From contig JAXLSS010000005.1 in the NCBI GenBank assembly GCA_046330395.1, positions 62,001 through 126,000 of the forward strand: a stretch of DNA of 64,000 nucleotides. Reading direction: 5' to 3'. A program made the position numbers and the translations under genes. The notes beneath the pieces were generated by a model, which did no database searches, was not told the DNA's origin, and worked only from the letters and a program-made list of their open reading frames with translations. This document shows positions 44,177 to 53,976 of the stretch, piece by piece. Origin of the DNA: Ga0077560 sp046330395 (lineage in GTDB: Bacteria; Actinomycetota; Thermoleophilia; Miltoncostaeales; Miltoncostaeaceae). The stretch's first letter is position 1. Each line of letters begins with the position of its first letter.

Positions 44177-45865
44177 TTGGAGTTGACCGGAAGCACGCTC
44201 GCGACCACGCCGATCCGCGTCATCCCCCTGGGTGGCACCGGTGAGATCGGCCGCAACATGTACGTGGTGGAGCTTGATGACCGCATGGTCATCGTGGACT
44301 GCGGCGTGACCTTCCCCAAGCACGACCAGCTGGGCGTCGACCTGGTGCTGCCCGACTTCAGCTACGTCGAGGACCGCGCCGACCGGGTGGAGGCGCTCAT
44401 CCTCACCCACGGTCACGAGGACCACATCGGCGGCGTGCCGTACCTGGTGCGGGCGCTGGGCAAGCTCACCATCCTGGGTCCCAAGTTCGCGCTCGGGCTG
44501 GTGCGGGCCAAGCTGGACGAGCACCGCCTCACCGACAAGGTCACCCTCATCGAGGCCGAACCCGGCGAGGGTCCGCAGCTGGGGCCGTTCAAAACGGAAT
44601 TCGTGCGGCTCACCCACAGCATCCCCGACTGCCTGGCGGTGGCGCTGCACACCGTGCACGGCACGGTGTTCCACACGGGCGACTTCAAGTTCGACCACAC
44701 GCCGGTGGCCGGTGCCCCGCGCACCGACGTCCCCGCCCTCGCGCGCCTGGGCGATGCCGGCGTGCTGCTGCTGCTGGCCGACTCCACCAACGCGGAGGAG
44801 CCCCCCGAGGCCCAGAACGAGTCGTCGGTGGGGCAGGAGCTGCGCCGCGTGCTGGCCACCGCCCCCGGACGGGTGGTCATCACCACGTTCTCGTCCCACA
44901 TCCACCGGGTGCAGCAGATCATGGAGGCCGCCTACGAGGACGGTCGCGTGGTGGTGCTCATCGGCCGGTCCCTGTCGCGCAACGTGGGCATCGCCACCAA
45001 CCTCGGGATGCTGCGGGTGCCGCCGCAGACCCTGGTGCGGCTGAAGGACCTGGACGAGTACCGGGACGACGAGCAGGTGATCATCTGCACCGGCAGCCAG
45101 GGCGAGTACCTGGCCGCGCTGTCGCGGATGGCGCGCGGCGAGCACCACCAGATCCAGATCCGGGCCACCGACACCGTGGTGTACAGCTCGCGCACGGTTC
45201 CCGGCAACGAGCTGGCGGTCAACGACACCATCAACCGCGTGGTGCGGCTGGGTGCCCGGTTCATCACCGCCGGCAGCAACCCGCGCATCCACGTGTCGGG
45301 CCACGGCACCTCGGCCGACCTGCTGTGGATGCTCAACCTCATCCGCCCGCGGTTCTTCGCGCCCATCCACGGTGAGCCGCGCCACCTGCGCGCACATGCG
45401 GACCTGGCCATGTCGGTGGGCGTCCCGGGCGACCGCATCTTCCGGCTGGACAACGGCGACGTGCTGGAGGTGTCCGCGGCGCACGCCGAGGTGGCCGACC
45501 ACGTCACCGCCGGCGTCAGCTACGTGGACGGGCTCGGGGTGGGGGACGTGGCCGACGAGGTGCTGCGCGACCGGCGCCACCTGGCCGACGACGGCGTGGT
45601 GGTGATCGTTGCCAGCGTGGAGGCCGACACCGGCGAGCCCATCGGCCCCGCCGAGGTGATCACCCGCGGCTTCTCCGCCGGTGACGACCCGGAGGTGATG
45701 GAGGAGACCCTCCTGGTCATCGAGACCAGCCTCAGCGAGTCGGCGGTGCAGCGGGTCACCGAGATCGGCGTGCTGCAGCACCGCCTGCACGACGCCGTGG
45801 CGGCGCTGCTGCGCAAGCGCACCGGCCAGCGCCCCATGGTGCTGCCCGTCATCGTGGAGGTGTAG
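44177..45865 (+). CDS. rnj: Ribonuclease J
   Basis: 562 residues. Metallo-beta-lactamase domain with THGHEDHIGG, THSIPDC and FHTGDFKFDHTP; beta-CASP domain with LADSTNAE and VVITTFSSHIHRVQQI and the motif FITAGSNPRIHVSGHG; C-terminal domain with YVDGLGVGDVADEVLRDR. It degrades and matures RNA with 5' exo- and endonuclease activity. TTG at 44177 has GGAG 5 nt upstream. A TAGCGT overlapping the dapA stop (44128-44133) could serve as its own -10. Confidence 0.95.
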   Translation: MELTGSTLATTPIRVIPLGGTGEIGRNMYVVELDDRMVIVDCGVTFPKHDQLGVDLVLPDFSYVEDRADRVEALILTHGHEDHIGGVPYLVRALGKLTILGPKFALGLVRAKLDEHRLTDKVTLIEAEPGEGPQLGPFKTEFVRLTHSIPDCLAVALHTVHGTVFHTGDFKFDHTPVAGAPRTDVPALARLGDAGVLLLLADSTNAEEPPEAQNESSVGQELRRVLATAPGRVVITTFSSHIHRVQQIMEAAYEDGRVVVLIGRSLSRNVGIATNLGMLRVPPQTLVRLKDLDEYRDDEQVIICTGSQGEYLAALSRMARGEHHQIQIRATDTVVYSSRTVPGNELAVNDTINRVVRLGARFITAGSNPRIHVSGHGTSADLLWMLNLIRPRFFAPIHGEPRHLRAHADLAMSVGVPGDRIFRLDNGDVLEVSAAHAEVADHVTAGVSYVDGLGVGDVADEVLRDRRHLADDGVVVIVASVEADTGEPIGPAEVITRGFSAGDDPEVMEETLLVIETSLSESAVQRVTEIGVLQHRLHDAVAALLRKRTGQRPMVLPVIVEV

Positions 45866-45912
45866 CCGCACCGGCGCGTCCCGCGCCATTTCCGGCTTCA
45901 CGCACTCGGGGC

Positions 45913-45918
45913 TAGCAT
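45913..45918 (+). promoter_or_regulatory. -10-like TAGCAT ahead of the first GGDEF/EAL gene
   Basis: TAGCAT identical to that of dapA; it overlaps the ATG at 45917 and lies 8 nt before the ATG at 45927, which is in a different frame from the main protein. Confidence 0.4.
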
Positions 45919-48388
45919 GCCGCCACATGCCCCCGCGTGCCCACGGTGGTGCCCGCCTGAGCATCAGGCGAAGTTGCTGCTGGCCGTCGCGGCCAGCGCG
46001 CTGGTGCTCGCCCTCATCGGGGTGGGCGTGGTGGTGTACAGCACCCGTCAGGTCCGATCGCAGGCACGCGCCAACCTCAACGTGGTGGCCGATCTGGAGG
46101 CCGCGCGCCTGGAGGAGGCGCTGGCCGGCCGTGACCGCCAGGTGGTGGCCGCCACCGACCCGCTGCGCGTGGCCGTCATCGGCGCGCGGGGCGGCACCGC
46201 CGCGTTCCGCAGCGCGGTGGAGGCCGGCCTGCCGGGCCTCAACAGCGCCGACACCGAGTGCCTCATGTTCTTCCTGCCCTCGGGCGTGCAGGTGGGGAAG
46301 GTGCGGTGCGGCGGCGGCACGGGGATGGCGCGGGCGCTGGTGCGCAGCGCCGCCACGCGGGGCCACTGGGTGGCGGGCCCGGCCTACCGCGCCCCCGACG
46401 GGGGCCGGTTCCTGGAGGCCATCCCGCTGACCGACGCCACCGGACGCTCCGTGGCCGTGGTGGTGGCCGAGTTCGACCTCGCGCCCATCGCGAAGGTGCT
46501 GCAGGGGCAGACCGGCAGCACGTTCGACGGGCATCTGGTGCAGCGCACCGGCCGGGGGGACGCACAGTTCATCACCGCCACGCGTTTCCGGGGCGATGCG
46601 GCCTTCCGCCTGGTGGTGCCCAAGGAGCGGGGCGACGCGGCCGCGGTGCTGGCCGTGCGCGCCCGGGCGTCGGTGAGCGCAGCGGGCCTCTCCGACGACC
46701 GCAACCACCAGGTGATGGTGGCCGTGCGGCTGCTGGACAACACGCCGTGGCGGCTGGTGGAGAAGGTGGACCAGTCGGAGGCCTTCGCCGTGGCCGGCCG
46801 CGTCCAGCTGGCAACGGTGCTGAGCGTGCTGTCCTCGCTGGGGGTGCTCATCATCACCCTCCTGGCGGTGTGGACGCCGCTCAACCGGCGGCTGCGGAGG
46901 ATCACGGCGGCCGCCACATCCATCAGCCGGGGCGACCTGCACGTGCGCATCGACGATCCCAGCCGGGACGAGGTGGGGGTGCTGTCCGCCGCCTTCGACC
47001 GCATGTCGCACACCCTGGCGGCCGACATCCGCCGCCGGGAGGGCGTGGAGGCGCAGCTGGCCAGCCAGGCGCGACGCGACGCGCTCACCGAGTTGCCCAA
47101 CCGCATCAGGTTCCAGGAGCGCCTGGCGCACGAGCTGGACACCCGCGGGCCCGGCCAGGTGGCCGTGCTGTTCTGCGACCTCGACGAGTTCAAGTCGGTC
47201 AACGACGAGCTCGGGCACGCCGCGGGCGACCGGCTGCTGGCGGTGGTGGCCCAGCGGTTCGCCGGCGCCGTGCGCCCCACCGACCTGCTGGCCCGGTTCG
47301 GCGGCGACGAGTTCGTCATCGTCTGCACCCCGGTGGAGTCGCCGCGCGAGGCGGAGGCCGTCGCCGGCCGCCTCCAGAACGCCCTGGCCGATCCGGTGAC
47401 CGTGGGGGAGTCCGAGGCGTTCGTCAGCGTCAGCATCGGCATCGCGCTCAACGACGACGCCTCCACGCCGGAGTCGATGGTGCGCGACGCCGACGCGGCC
47501 ATGTACCGCGCCAAGGGCACGGGTCGCCGGCGGTACGTGGTGCACAGCGACGACATCCGCGAGCAGGCGGGCGCGCGGCTCACGGCCGCCACGGCGCTGC
47601 GCCGCGACGTGGAGGCGGGGCGCCTGGCCCTGGAATACCAGCCCATCGTGCACCTGGCCTCCGGCGAACCGCTGGGCTTCGAGGCCCTGGTGCGCTGGCC
47701 GCGGCCCACGGGGGTGGTGCCCCCCGCCGAGTTCGTGCCGCGCGCCCAGGAGCTGGGCCTGGGACCGGCCCTCGACCGCTGGGTGATCGGGCGGGCCTGT
47801 GCCGAGCTGGGGCGCGTGCTCACCCACGCGGGCACCGCGGCCGACTGCATGTGGGTGAACGTGTCGCCCGGCACCATCGCCGAGCCCCACATGGCCGAGG
47901 CGGTGCTGACGATCCTGCAGGAGGCCGTGGTGCCGCCCCGGGGGCTCATCCTGGAGGTCACCGAGGAGGCCCTGTCACAGGAGCCGGAGCGGATGCTGCG
48001 CACCCTCAGCATGCTGCGTGCGGCGGGCGTGCGCATCGCCATCGACGACTTCGGCACCGGGCACTCCAACCTGGCCCGGCTGCGGCACCTGCCGGTGGAC
48101 ATCATGAAGCTCGACCGGATGCTGGTGCAGCACATCGACCGCGACCGCCAGGCGCGCGACATCGTGCAGGCCGTGGTGCACCTGGGGCGCACCCTCAACC
48201 TCATGGTGGTGGCCGAGGGCGTCGAGCGGCCCGAGCAGCGCGCGGCGCTGCTGGAGCTGGAATGCGACTGCGGGCAGGGTTGGCTGTTCGCCAGGCCCAT
48301 GCCGGGCTCGGCACTGCGCACCGGTGGGCTGCCCGCCCGGCGGACGGGGCAGCCCACGCGGGATCCCTACGAGCGCGCGGCCTCGTAG
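45917..48388 (+). CDS. GGDEF/EAL protein with periplasmic sensor and HAMP
   Basis: About 823 residues. Membrane helix (KLLLAVAASALVLALIGVGVVVY), extracytoplasmic sensor of ~260 residues with a Cys pair (TECLMFFLPS, GKVRCGGG), second helix, HAMP (residues ~310-365), GGDEF (RFGGDEFVIVC, with inhibitory I-site RPTD) and EAL (FEALVRW, NVSPGTI, DDFGTGHSNL, KLDRM, AEGVE) with catalytic residues present. It should both make and break c-di-GMP. The start is doubtful: the leaderless ATG at 45927 reads MPPRAHGGARLSIRR and would join KLLLAVAAS if one base were added near 45970. Ends overlapping sodA by 22 bp. Confidence 0.88.
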   Translation: MPPHAPACPRWCPPEHQAKLLLAVAASALVLALIGVGVVVYSTRQVRSQARANLNVVADLEAARLEEALAGRDRQVVAATDPLRVAVIGARGGTAAFRSAVEAGLPGLNSADTECLMFFLPSGVQVGKVRCGGGTGMARALVRSAATRGHWVAGPAYRAPDGGRFLEAIPLTDATGRSVAVVVAEFDLAPIAKVLQGQTGSTFDGHLVQRTGRGDAQFITATRFRGDAAFRLVVPKERGDAAAVLAVRARASVSAAGLSDDRNHQVMVAVRLLDNTPWRLVEKVDQSEAFAVAGRVQLATVLSVLSSLGVLIITLLAVWTPLNRRLRRITAAATSISRGDLHVRIDDPSRDEVGVLSAAFDRMSHTLAADIRRREGVEAQLASQARRDALTELPNRIRFQERLAHELDTRGPGQVAVLFCDLDEFKSVNDELGHAAGDRLLAVVAQRFAGAVRPTDLLARFGGDEFVIVCTPVESPREAEAVAGRLQNALADPVTVGESEAFVSVSIGIALNDDASTPESMVRDADAAMYRAKGTGRRRYVVHSDDIREQAGARLTAATALRRDVEAGRLALEYQPIVHLASGEPLGFEALVRWPRPTGVVPPAEFVPRAQELGLGPALDRWVIGRACAELGRVLTHAGTAADCMWVNVSPGTIAEPHMAEAVLTILQEAVVPPRGLILEVTEEALSQEPERMLRTLSMLRAAGVRIAIDDFGTGHSNLARLRHLPVDIMKLDRMLVQHIDRDRQARDIVQAVVHLGRTLNLMVVAEGVERPEQRAALLELECDCGQGWLFARPMPGSALRTGGLPARRTGQPTRDPYERAAS

Positions 48389-48975
48389 TTGCGTGCCACC
48401 TCGTCCCAGTTCACGACGTTCCAGAACGCCTTGAGGTAGTCCGGACGCCGGTTCTGGTAGTTGAGGTAGTAGGCGTGCTCCCACACGTCGATCCCCAGCA
48501 GCGGCACGTTGCCGTCCAGCAGCGGTGAGTCCTGGTTGGGTGTGGAGGTGACCTCCAGGCCCGACCCGTTCCAGACCAGCCACGACCAGCCGGAGCCGAA
48601 GCGCCCCGTGCCCGCGGTGGTCATCTTCTCGCGCAGCTGATCCGCGCCGCCGAAGGCCGTGTTCACGGCCTCCGCGAGGGCGCCCGTGGGATCACCGCCG
48701 CCACCCGGGCCCATCACCTTCCAGAACAGGGTGTGGTTGGCGTGGCCGCCCGCGTTGTTGCGCACCGGGCCCTGCTTGTCGGCCGGGAGGCTGGACAGGT
48801 TGCGCAGCACCTCCTCCACCGACGCGTTCTCCAGCGGGGTGCCGGCCAGCGCGGCGTTGGCGTTGTCCACGTAGGTCTTGTGGTGCTTGTCGTGGTGGAT
48901 CTCCATCGTGCGCGCATCGATGTGCGGCTCGAGGGCGTCGAAGGCATACGGCAGGGGGGGAAGCTCGAAGGCCAT
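48367..48975 (-). CDS. sodA: Superoxide dismutase (Fe/Mn family)
   Basis: 202 residues. ELPPLPYAFDALEPHIDARTMEIHHDKHHKTYVDNAN holds the first two metal His; NAGGHANHTLFW the active-site Gly/His region; DVWEHAYYLNYQNRRPDYL the final Asp and His ligands. Cytoplasmic dismutase with no signal peptide. GAGGAG lies about 9 nt before the ATG. Divergent from ftsK and convergent with the GGDEF/EAL gene, overlapping it by 22 bp. Fe versus Mn use is not certain from sequence. Confidence 0.96.
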   Translation of the reverse strand: MAFELPPLPYAFDALEPHIDARTMEIHHDKHHKTYVDNANAALAGTPLENASVEEVLRNLSSLPADKQGPVRNNAGGHANHTLFWKVMGPGGGGDPTGALAEAVNTAFGGADQLREKMTTAGTGRFGSGWSWLVWNGSGLEVTSTPNQDSPLLDGNVPLLGIDVWEHAYYLNYQNRRPDYLKAFWNVVNWDEVARNYEAARS

Positions 48976-49071
48976 GGGGTCGTCTCCTCACTGACACGGC
49001 GCAGTTCGTGGGCCGGAAGTGCAATGCACGCTACCTGTCCCGGGCAGGAACCGGGACGCGGCCGGCCAACA

Positions 49072-51633
49072 ATGACTACGGGATTGGGCGCCCGCACGGG
49101 GCGGCCCGTGTCCGCGGGAGGCCGTGACTTCTTGGGTACCCAGCTGGCTCGTCATCGCAAACCCGCCCGCCGCCGGGCCGCACCCGCGCGCTCCGCGGCG
49201 AAGAAGGCACCCATCCGCCCGCACCAGCAGCGCGAGATGGTGGGCGTGGGCCTTGTGGGCCTGGGTGCGTTCCTGGGCGCGCAGGTGTACCTGGGCGTGG
49301 GCGCGGGTCCGCTGGGTCGCTGGCTGGAGCTGGGCGTGCGGCTGCTGGTGGGCCGCCTCACCATGCTGGCGCCGCTGCTGCTGATCGCGGTGGGCGTGCT
49401 GCTGGTGCTGGACCACGACCTGCTGCGCTCCGCGCCCATGCGCGTGGGTGCCGCCGTGGGCGCCCTCAGCATCTGCACCGCCCTGGCCGCCGGCAGCTTC
49501 GGGCTGGGCGGCATGACCCACCGGGGCTGGTTCGACCCCCAGGTGATGCGCGGCCGCGGCGGCGTGGTGGGCGAGACGGTGTGGTGCCTGCTGGGCAACA
49601 GCGTCGGCGGCATCGGCACGGCCCTGGTGGTGGGCCTCGGCATGCTGGGGGCGCTGGTGCTGGTGTCCGGGGCCTCCCTGGGTCACGTCCTGCGCCGGTC
49701 CGGAACGGGCGCGGCCGTGGCGGGGCGCACCGTGGGCCGCGGGGTCAGCAGCGCAACCCTCACCGCCATCCGTGGCGGCCAGGCCATGCGCCGCCACGTG
49801 CGCACCGCGCTGGACACCGACGGCGGCACGGTGGCCGTCATCGGCGTGCGCCGCCGGTCCACCGGCGGGTCGCGCCCCCTGGTGGACGGTGCCGACCACT
49901 TCCCCGACCTGTTCGAGGAGCCCTCCCACATGCCGCCCTCACCCGCACTGGGTGACGAGGCGGATCACGACGCCGTGGACCACCACGCCGAACCGCACCC
50001 CCCGCCGCCGCCCCCGATGGACGAGACCCACGAGGAGGATGCCGAGGACGAGGAGGTGGAGGAGGCGCCCCCGGCGCCGGAACCCCCCGCGGCCACGGGC
50101 CCCGCGCAGCAGCGCCTGCCCGTGGACGGCCGCCGCGCCTACCGCACTCCCAGCGCCCGCCTGCTGCGCCGCAGCTCCGGCCCGGGCCGCGTTCCCCAGA
50201 CGGTGATCACGGAGACCTCGCGGCGCCTGGAGGAGACGCTGGGGCACTTCGGCATCACCGCCAGCGTGGTGGGCGCGGTGTCCGGTCCGCGCGTCACCCG
50301 CTACGAGCTGCAGCTGGCCCCCGGCACCAAGGTGGGGCGCATCTCGGCGCTGCGCGACGACCTCGCATACGCCCTGGCGGCACGTGAGGAACTGCGCATC
50401 CTGGCGCCCATCCCGGGCAAGCAGGCGGTGGGGGTGGAGGTGCCCAACCCCGAGGCCACGCTGATCACACTGGGTGACATCTACCGCGAGTTCCCGCCCA
50501 ACTCGGGCCCGCTCATGGCCTGGCTGGGCCTGGACATCTCCGGCAAGCCGGTCTACGTGGACCTGGCCCGCATGCCGCACCTGCTGATCGCGGGCTCGAC
50601 GGGCACCGGCAAGAGCGTGTGCCTCAACGTGCTGCTGGCCTCGCTGCTGTTGCGCTCCAGCCCCAACGAGCTGCGGATGATCCTGATCGACCCCAAGAAG
50701 GTGGAGCTCAACCACTACGAGTCCATCCCGCACCTGCTGACCCCCGTGGTCACCAACATGCGCGACGCCTCGGCGGTGCTCATGAACATCGTGCGCGAGA
50801 TGGAGACCCGCTACGAGCTGATGGGGCTGGCCCGTGCGCGCAACCTGCGCGACTGGAACGAGGTGCGGGCCCGCGCCGGGCAGCCGCCCATGCCGACGGT
50901 GCTGGTGCTCATCGACGAGCTGGCAGACCTCATGATGACCTCCCCCGCCGAGGTGGAGGACGCCATCATCCGCCTGGCCCAGAAGAGCCGCGCCGTGGGC
51001 ATCCACCTTGTGCTGGCCACGCAGCGGCCGTCGGCCGACGTCATCACGGGCATGATCAAGGCCAACGTGCCTTCCCGGGTGGCCTTCGCCGTGTCCTCCC
51101 AGGTGGACTCCCGCGTGATCCTCGACGCCGGCGGCGCGGAGAGCCTGCTGGGCAGCGGCGACATGCTGTTCCGACCCGTGGGCACCAGCCGCCTGCAGCG
51201 GCTGCAGGGGGCCTACGTCAGCGAGGAGGAGATCGAGGCCATCACGGGGCACTGGCGCACCCAGGGCCGGCCCGAGATGCGCCAGGAGCTGCTGGAGCGG
51301 CCCCCGGACGCCGCCGAGGCCGAGCCCGACCCCGAGGCCGACGAGATGCTGGCGCGTTCCATCGAGCTGGTGGTGCAGCAGGGCACCGCGTCGGTGTCGC
51401 TGCTGCAGCGGCGGCTGGGCGTGGGGTACGCCCGCGCCGGGCGCCTGGTGGACATGATGGAGCGCATGGGCGTGGTGTCGGGGCACGAGGGCTCGAAGCC
51501 CAGGTCGGTGCTGGTGGGCTCCGGCGACCTGCCGCGCCTGCTGTCACGGGCCGGTGGCAGCGGCACGCCACCCGCGGACGCCGAGGATGCGCAAATCACC
51601 GACGAGGAACCGGATACCGACGCATTTTCGTAG
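49072..51633 (+). CDS. ftsK: DNA translocase FtsK/SpoIIIE
   Basis: 853 residues. Four N-terminal membrane helices (about residues 55-220), a linker rich in acidic residues and Pro, then the RecA-like motor: Walker A LIAGSTGTGKSVCLNVLLASLL and Walker B TVLVLIDELADLMM, with LATQRPSADVITGMIKANVPSRVAF. The C-terminal gamma winged helix (QQGTASVSLLQRRLGVGYARAGRLVDMMERMGVV) should read KOPS-like sites. It pumps chromosome ends through the septum. ATG at 49072 chosen as the first after the promoter region; upstream in-frame sequence antisense to sodA is not real. Confidence 0.95.
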   Translation: MTTGLGARTGRPVSAGGRDFLGTQLARHRKPARRRAAPARSAAKKAPIRPHQQREMVGVGLVGLGAFLGAQVYLGVGAGPLGRWLELGVRLLVGRLTMLAPLLLIAVGVLLVLDHDLLRSAPMRVGAAVGALSICTALAAGSFGLGGMTHRGWFDPQVMRGRGGVVGETVWCLLGNSVGGIGTALVVGLGMLGALVLVSGASLGHVLRRSGTGAAVAGRTVGRGVSSATLTAIRGGQAMRRHVRTALDTDGGTVAVIGVRRRSTGGSRPLVDGADHFPDLFEEPSHMPPSPALGDEADHDAVDHHAEPHPPPPPPMDETHEEDAEDEEVEEAPPAPEPPAATGPAQQRLPVDGRRAYRTPSARLLRRSSGPGRVPQTVITETSRRLEETLGHFGITASVVGAVSGPRVTRYELQLAPGTKVGRISALRDDLAYALAAREELRILAPIPGKQAVGVEVPNPEATLITLGDIYREFPPNSGPLMAWLGLDISGKPVYVDLARMPHLLIAGSTGTGKSVCLNVLLASLLLRSSPNELRMILIDPKKVELNHYESIPHLLTPVVTNMRDASAVLMNIVREMETRYELMGLARARNLRDWNEVRARAGQPPMPTVLVLIDELADLMMTSPAEVEDAIIRLAQKSRAVGIHLVLATQRPSADVITGMIKANVPSRVAFAVSSQVDSRVILDAGGAESLLGSGDMLFRPVGTSRLQRLQGAYVSEEEIEAITGHWRTQGRPEMRQELLERPPDAAEAEPDPEADEMLARSIELVVQQGTASVSLLQRRLGVGYARAGRLVDMMERMGVVSGHEGSKPRSVLVGSGDLPRLLSRAGGSGTPPADAEDAQITDEEPDTDAFS

Positions 51634-51727
51634 GTACACCGCCGCCTGAGTTGCCGGAAGTTGCACGTGGCGGAACCCCTGGCTAGGGTTGGCCAGCCCG
51701 TTTGTCCTCCATATGGGCCATTTTCGT

Positions 51728-52528
51728 ATGTTCGAGATCGGGAACACCCTTCGCGAGGCCCGGCTGCGGCGCGGCCTCGACATCGCCGACTGCGAGGTCG
51801 CGACCAAGATCAGGACGAAGTACCTCCGGGCGCTGGAGGACGAACACTTCGACCTGCTCCCGTCGCCCGCGTATGTCCGCGGGTTCCTGCGCAGCTACGC
51901 CGACTTCCTGGAACTGGACGGCCAGCTGGTCATCGACGAGTACGAGTCGCGGTTCGGAAACCATGATCCCATCGACCACGACCGCTGGGGCCGCACGCCC
52001 GGTGCACCGGCCGCCGCGCCCGCGGCACCCGGCCGGCGTCGCACCCGGGCCAGCGCCCGGCGGGCGGGTCCCACACCGGGCAACCGGCGGCGCACCGAGG
52101 CCCAGCTCCTGTGGCTGGCCATCGGCGGCGTGCTGGGCGTTGGGCTGCTGATCCAGCTGGGCGCGGGCAACCGGCAGACGCCGCCGCCGTTCACGCCCAC
52201 CACGTCCACCAAGCCGGACACGGTGCCGGCCACCGACCCCAAGCTGGCCACGTCCGAGCGTCCCGTGCCCGTGCGCGTCACCTTCACCGGGCTGGGCACC
52301 ACGGGGGCCTGGCTGGAGGTGCACGCCCGCAACAAGGCCGGGCGGCGGGTGTATTACCAGGTGCTCGGCGCGGGCTCCACGAAGACGTTCAACGTCGATC
52401 AGTCGCTGTGGTTCACCACCGCCAACGCCGTGGGTCTGCGGGTGACGGTGAACGGCAAGCACACGCCGCTCACCGGCGCCAACGCCTCGTACCAGGTCAG
52501 CCGTCGCGGGCTGGTGCCAAGCGGCTGA
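51728..52528 (+). CDS. RodZ-like helix-turn-helix membrane protein
   Basis: 266 residues. N-terminal HTH_25 domain (IGNTLREARLRRGLDIADCEVATKIRTKYLRALEDEHFDLLPSPAYVRGFLRSYADFLELD), an Arg/Pro/Ala-rich linker, one membrane helix (LLWLAIGGVLGVGLLIQLGAG, about residue 125-145) and a C-terminal DUF4115-like beta domain. RodZ links MreB to the cell-wall machinery; homologues are widespread even where MreB is absent. ATG at 51728 gives the conserved MFEIGNTL; 51713 is an alternative. Confidence 0.85.
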   Translation: MFEIGNTLREARLRRGLDIADCEVATKIRTKYLRALEDEHFDLLPSPAYVRGFLRSYADFLELDGQLVIDEYESRFGNHDPIDHDRWGRTPGAPAAAPAAPGRRRTRASARRAGPTPGNRRRTEAQLLWLAIGGVLGVGLLIQLGAGNRQTPPPFTPTTSTKPDTVPATDPKLATSERPVPVRVTFTGLGTTGAWLEVHARNKAGRRVYYQVLGAGSTKTFNVDQSLWFTTANAVGLRVTVNGKHTPLTGANASYQVSRRGLVPSG

Positions 52529-52544
52529 TCCGGCGGCACCGCGC

Positions 52545-53825
52545 GTGGTGCGCGCCGCCGTGGTGGTCACCGGCGACGAGGTGCTGCACGGGCGCGTGGC
52601 CGAGGCGAACGCGGCGCACCTGTGCGCGTGGCTGGAGTCGCGGGGCGTGGTGCCCCACGGCATCGAGGTGGTGCCGGACGAGCTGCCCCGCATCGGCGCC
52701 GCGGTGGCGGGTCGCATCGCGGAGGGCATCGAGCTGGTGCTGGTCACCGGCGGGCTGGGCGGCACCCATGACGATCTCACCATGGAGGCCGTGGCGGCCG
52801 CGGTGGGCGCCGGGTACCGGCTCGACCCCGAGGCGCTGGTGATGGTGGAGGCCAGCGTGGCGGCGCTGCGGGTGCCGGGATGGGCCGTGGACCCCGCGGT
52901 GCGCGCCGAGGCCAACCGCAAGCAGGCCACCCTCCCCGAGGGCGCGCGGGTGCTGCCCCCGGTGGGCACGGCGCCCGGGTGCGTGCTGCGCGCCGGCGCG
53001 TCGCTGGTGGTGGTGCTGCCGGGGCCGCCCGTCGAGCTGCAGCCCATGTGGGAGCGCGCCGCCACCGAGGACCCCGACGTGCGGGCGCTGCTGGCGGGGC
53101 GCGCCGAGGGCCGCAGGGTGCTGCGCCTGGGCGGGGTGGTGGAGACCCAGATGATCGAGGCGCTGCGCGACCTCGACCCGGCGGTGGTGGCCGGGGCCCG
53201 GGTGGGCATCTGCGCCCGCTACGGCGAGCTGGAGGTGACGGTGGCCGACGCCGGCGCGCCCGGGGCCGCCGCGGCGCTCACCCACGCCCTGCGCGACCGG
53301 TTCGGGGCCTCGCTGTACAGCGAGGACGGGTCCACCCTGGTGCAGGTGCTGGGCGGCCGTCTGGTGGCGGCGGGGCACACCCTGGCGGTGGCCGAGTCGT
53401 GCACCGCGGGCATGGTGGGTGCACGCCTCACCGAGCTGGCCGGGGCGTCCGCCTGGTTCCTGGGCGGCGTCCTCAGCTACGCCAACGCGGTCAAGCGCGA
53501 TCAGCTCGGCGTGCCCCAGGAGCTGCTGGACGCCCACGGCGCGGTGTCGGCGGAGTGCGCGACCGCCATGGCGCAGGGCGTGCGTGAACGGCTGGGCGCC
53601 GACTGGGGTCTGTCCATCACCGGCATCGCCGGGCCGGACGGGGGCACGGCGGAGAAGCCGGTGGGGACGGTGTACGTGGGCGTCGCCGGCCCCGGGGTGG
53701 ACGAGGTGCGCCACCACCTGCTGCGCGGGTCGCGCGACCGCATCCGGTCGCAGGCCACGGCGGTGGCCCTGCACCTGCTGCGGGTGCACGTGCCGGAGGT
53801 GCCCTCCGGTGACGCACCGGTGTGA
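52545..53825 (+). CDS. cinA: CinA, nicotinamide-nucleotide amidase / ADP-ribose pyrophosphatase-like
   Basis: 426 residues. The N-terminal MoCF/COG1058 domain has VVVTGDEVLHGRVAEANAAHLC and VTGGLGGTHDDLTMEAVAAAVG; the C-terminal amidase domain has AVAESCTAGMVGARLTELAGASAWFLGGVLSYANAVK and ITGIAGPDGGTAEKPVGTVYVG. Acts in NAD recycling; its name comes from competence-induced operons with recA. GTG at 52545 is 16 bp after the RodZ-like stop. recA follows with its own SOS-type promoter. Confidence 0.95.
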   Translation: MVRAAVVVTGDEVLHGRVAEANAAHLCAWLESRGVVPHGIEVVPDELPRIGAAVAGRIAEGIELVLVTGGLGGTHDDLTMEAVAAAVGAGYRLDPEALVMVEASVAALRVPGWAVDPAVRAEANRKQATLPEGARVLPPVGTAPGCVLRAGASLVVVLPGPPVELQPMWERAATEDPDVRALLAGRAEGRRVLRLGGVVETQMIEALRDLDPAVVAGARVGICARYGELEVTVADAGAPGAAAALTHALRDRFGASLYSEDGSTLVQVLGGRLVAAGHTLAVAESCTAGMVGARLTELAGASAWFLGGVLSYANAVKRDQLGVPQELLDAHGAVSAECATAMAQGVRERLGADWGLSITGIAGPDGGTAEKPVGTVYVGVAGPGVDEVRHHLLRGSRDRIRSQATAVALHLLRVHVPEVPSGDAPV

Positions 53826-53897
53826 GCGTCGTCACACGGCGACACGCTTCCGGCGCGGGCGGTGGGGGACACTGACGGCGTGACGTCCGGCGGGCCT

Positions 53898-53913
53898 GCG
53901 AACATGCGTTCGC
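53898..53913. promoter_or_regulatory. LexA (SOS) box of recA
   Basis: GCGAACATGCGTTCGC contains CGAAC-N4-GTTCG, a perfect match to the Gram-positive/actinobacterial LexA operator. It lies 20 bp upstream of the recA -10, in the -35 region, where LexA would block polymerase. Confidence 0.9.
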
Positions 53914-53932
53914 TTTCGACCGCGGCACGTCG

Positions 53933-53938
53933 TACACT
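53933..53938 (+). promoter_or_regulatory. -10 element of recA
   Basis: TACACT, with transcription expected near 53945 and a ~32-nt leader containing the Shine-Dalgarno AGGAGG. Confidence 0.6.
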
Positions 53939-53976
53939 CGACGCCACCAACGCACCACGTTCCCAGGAGGCCCATC

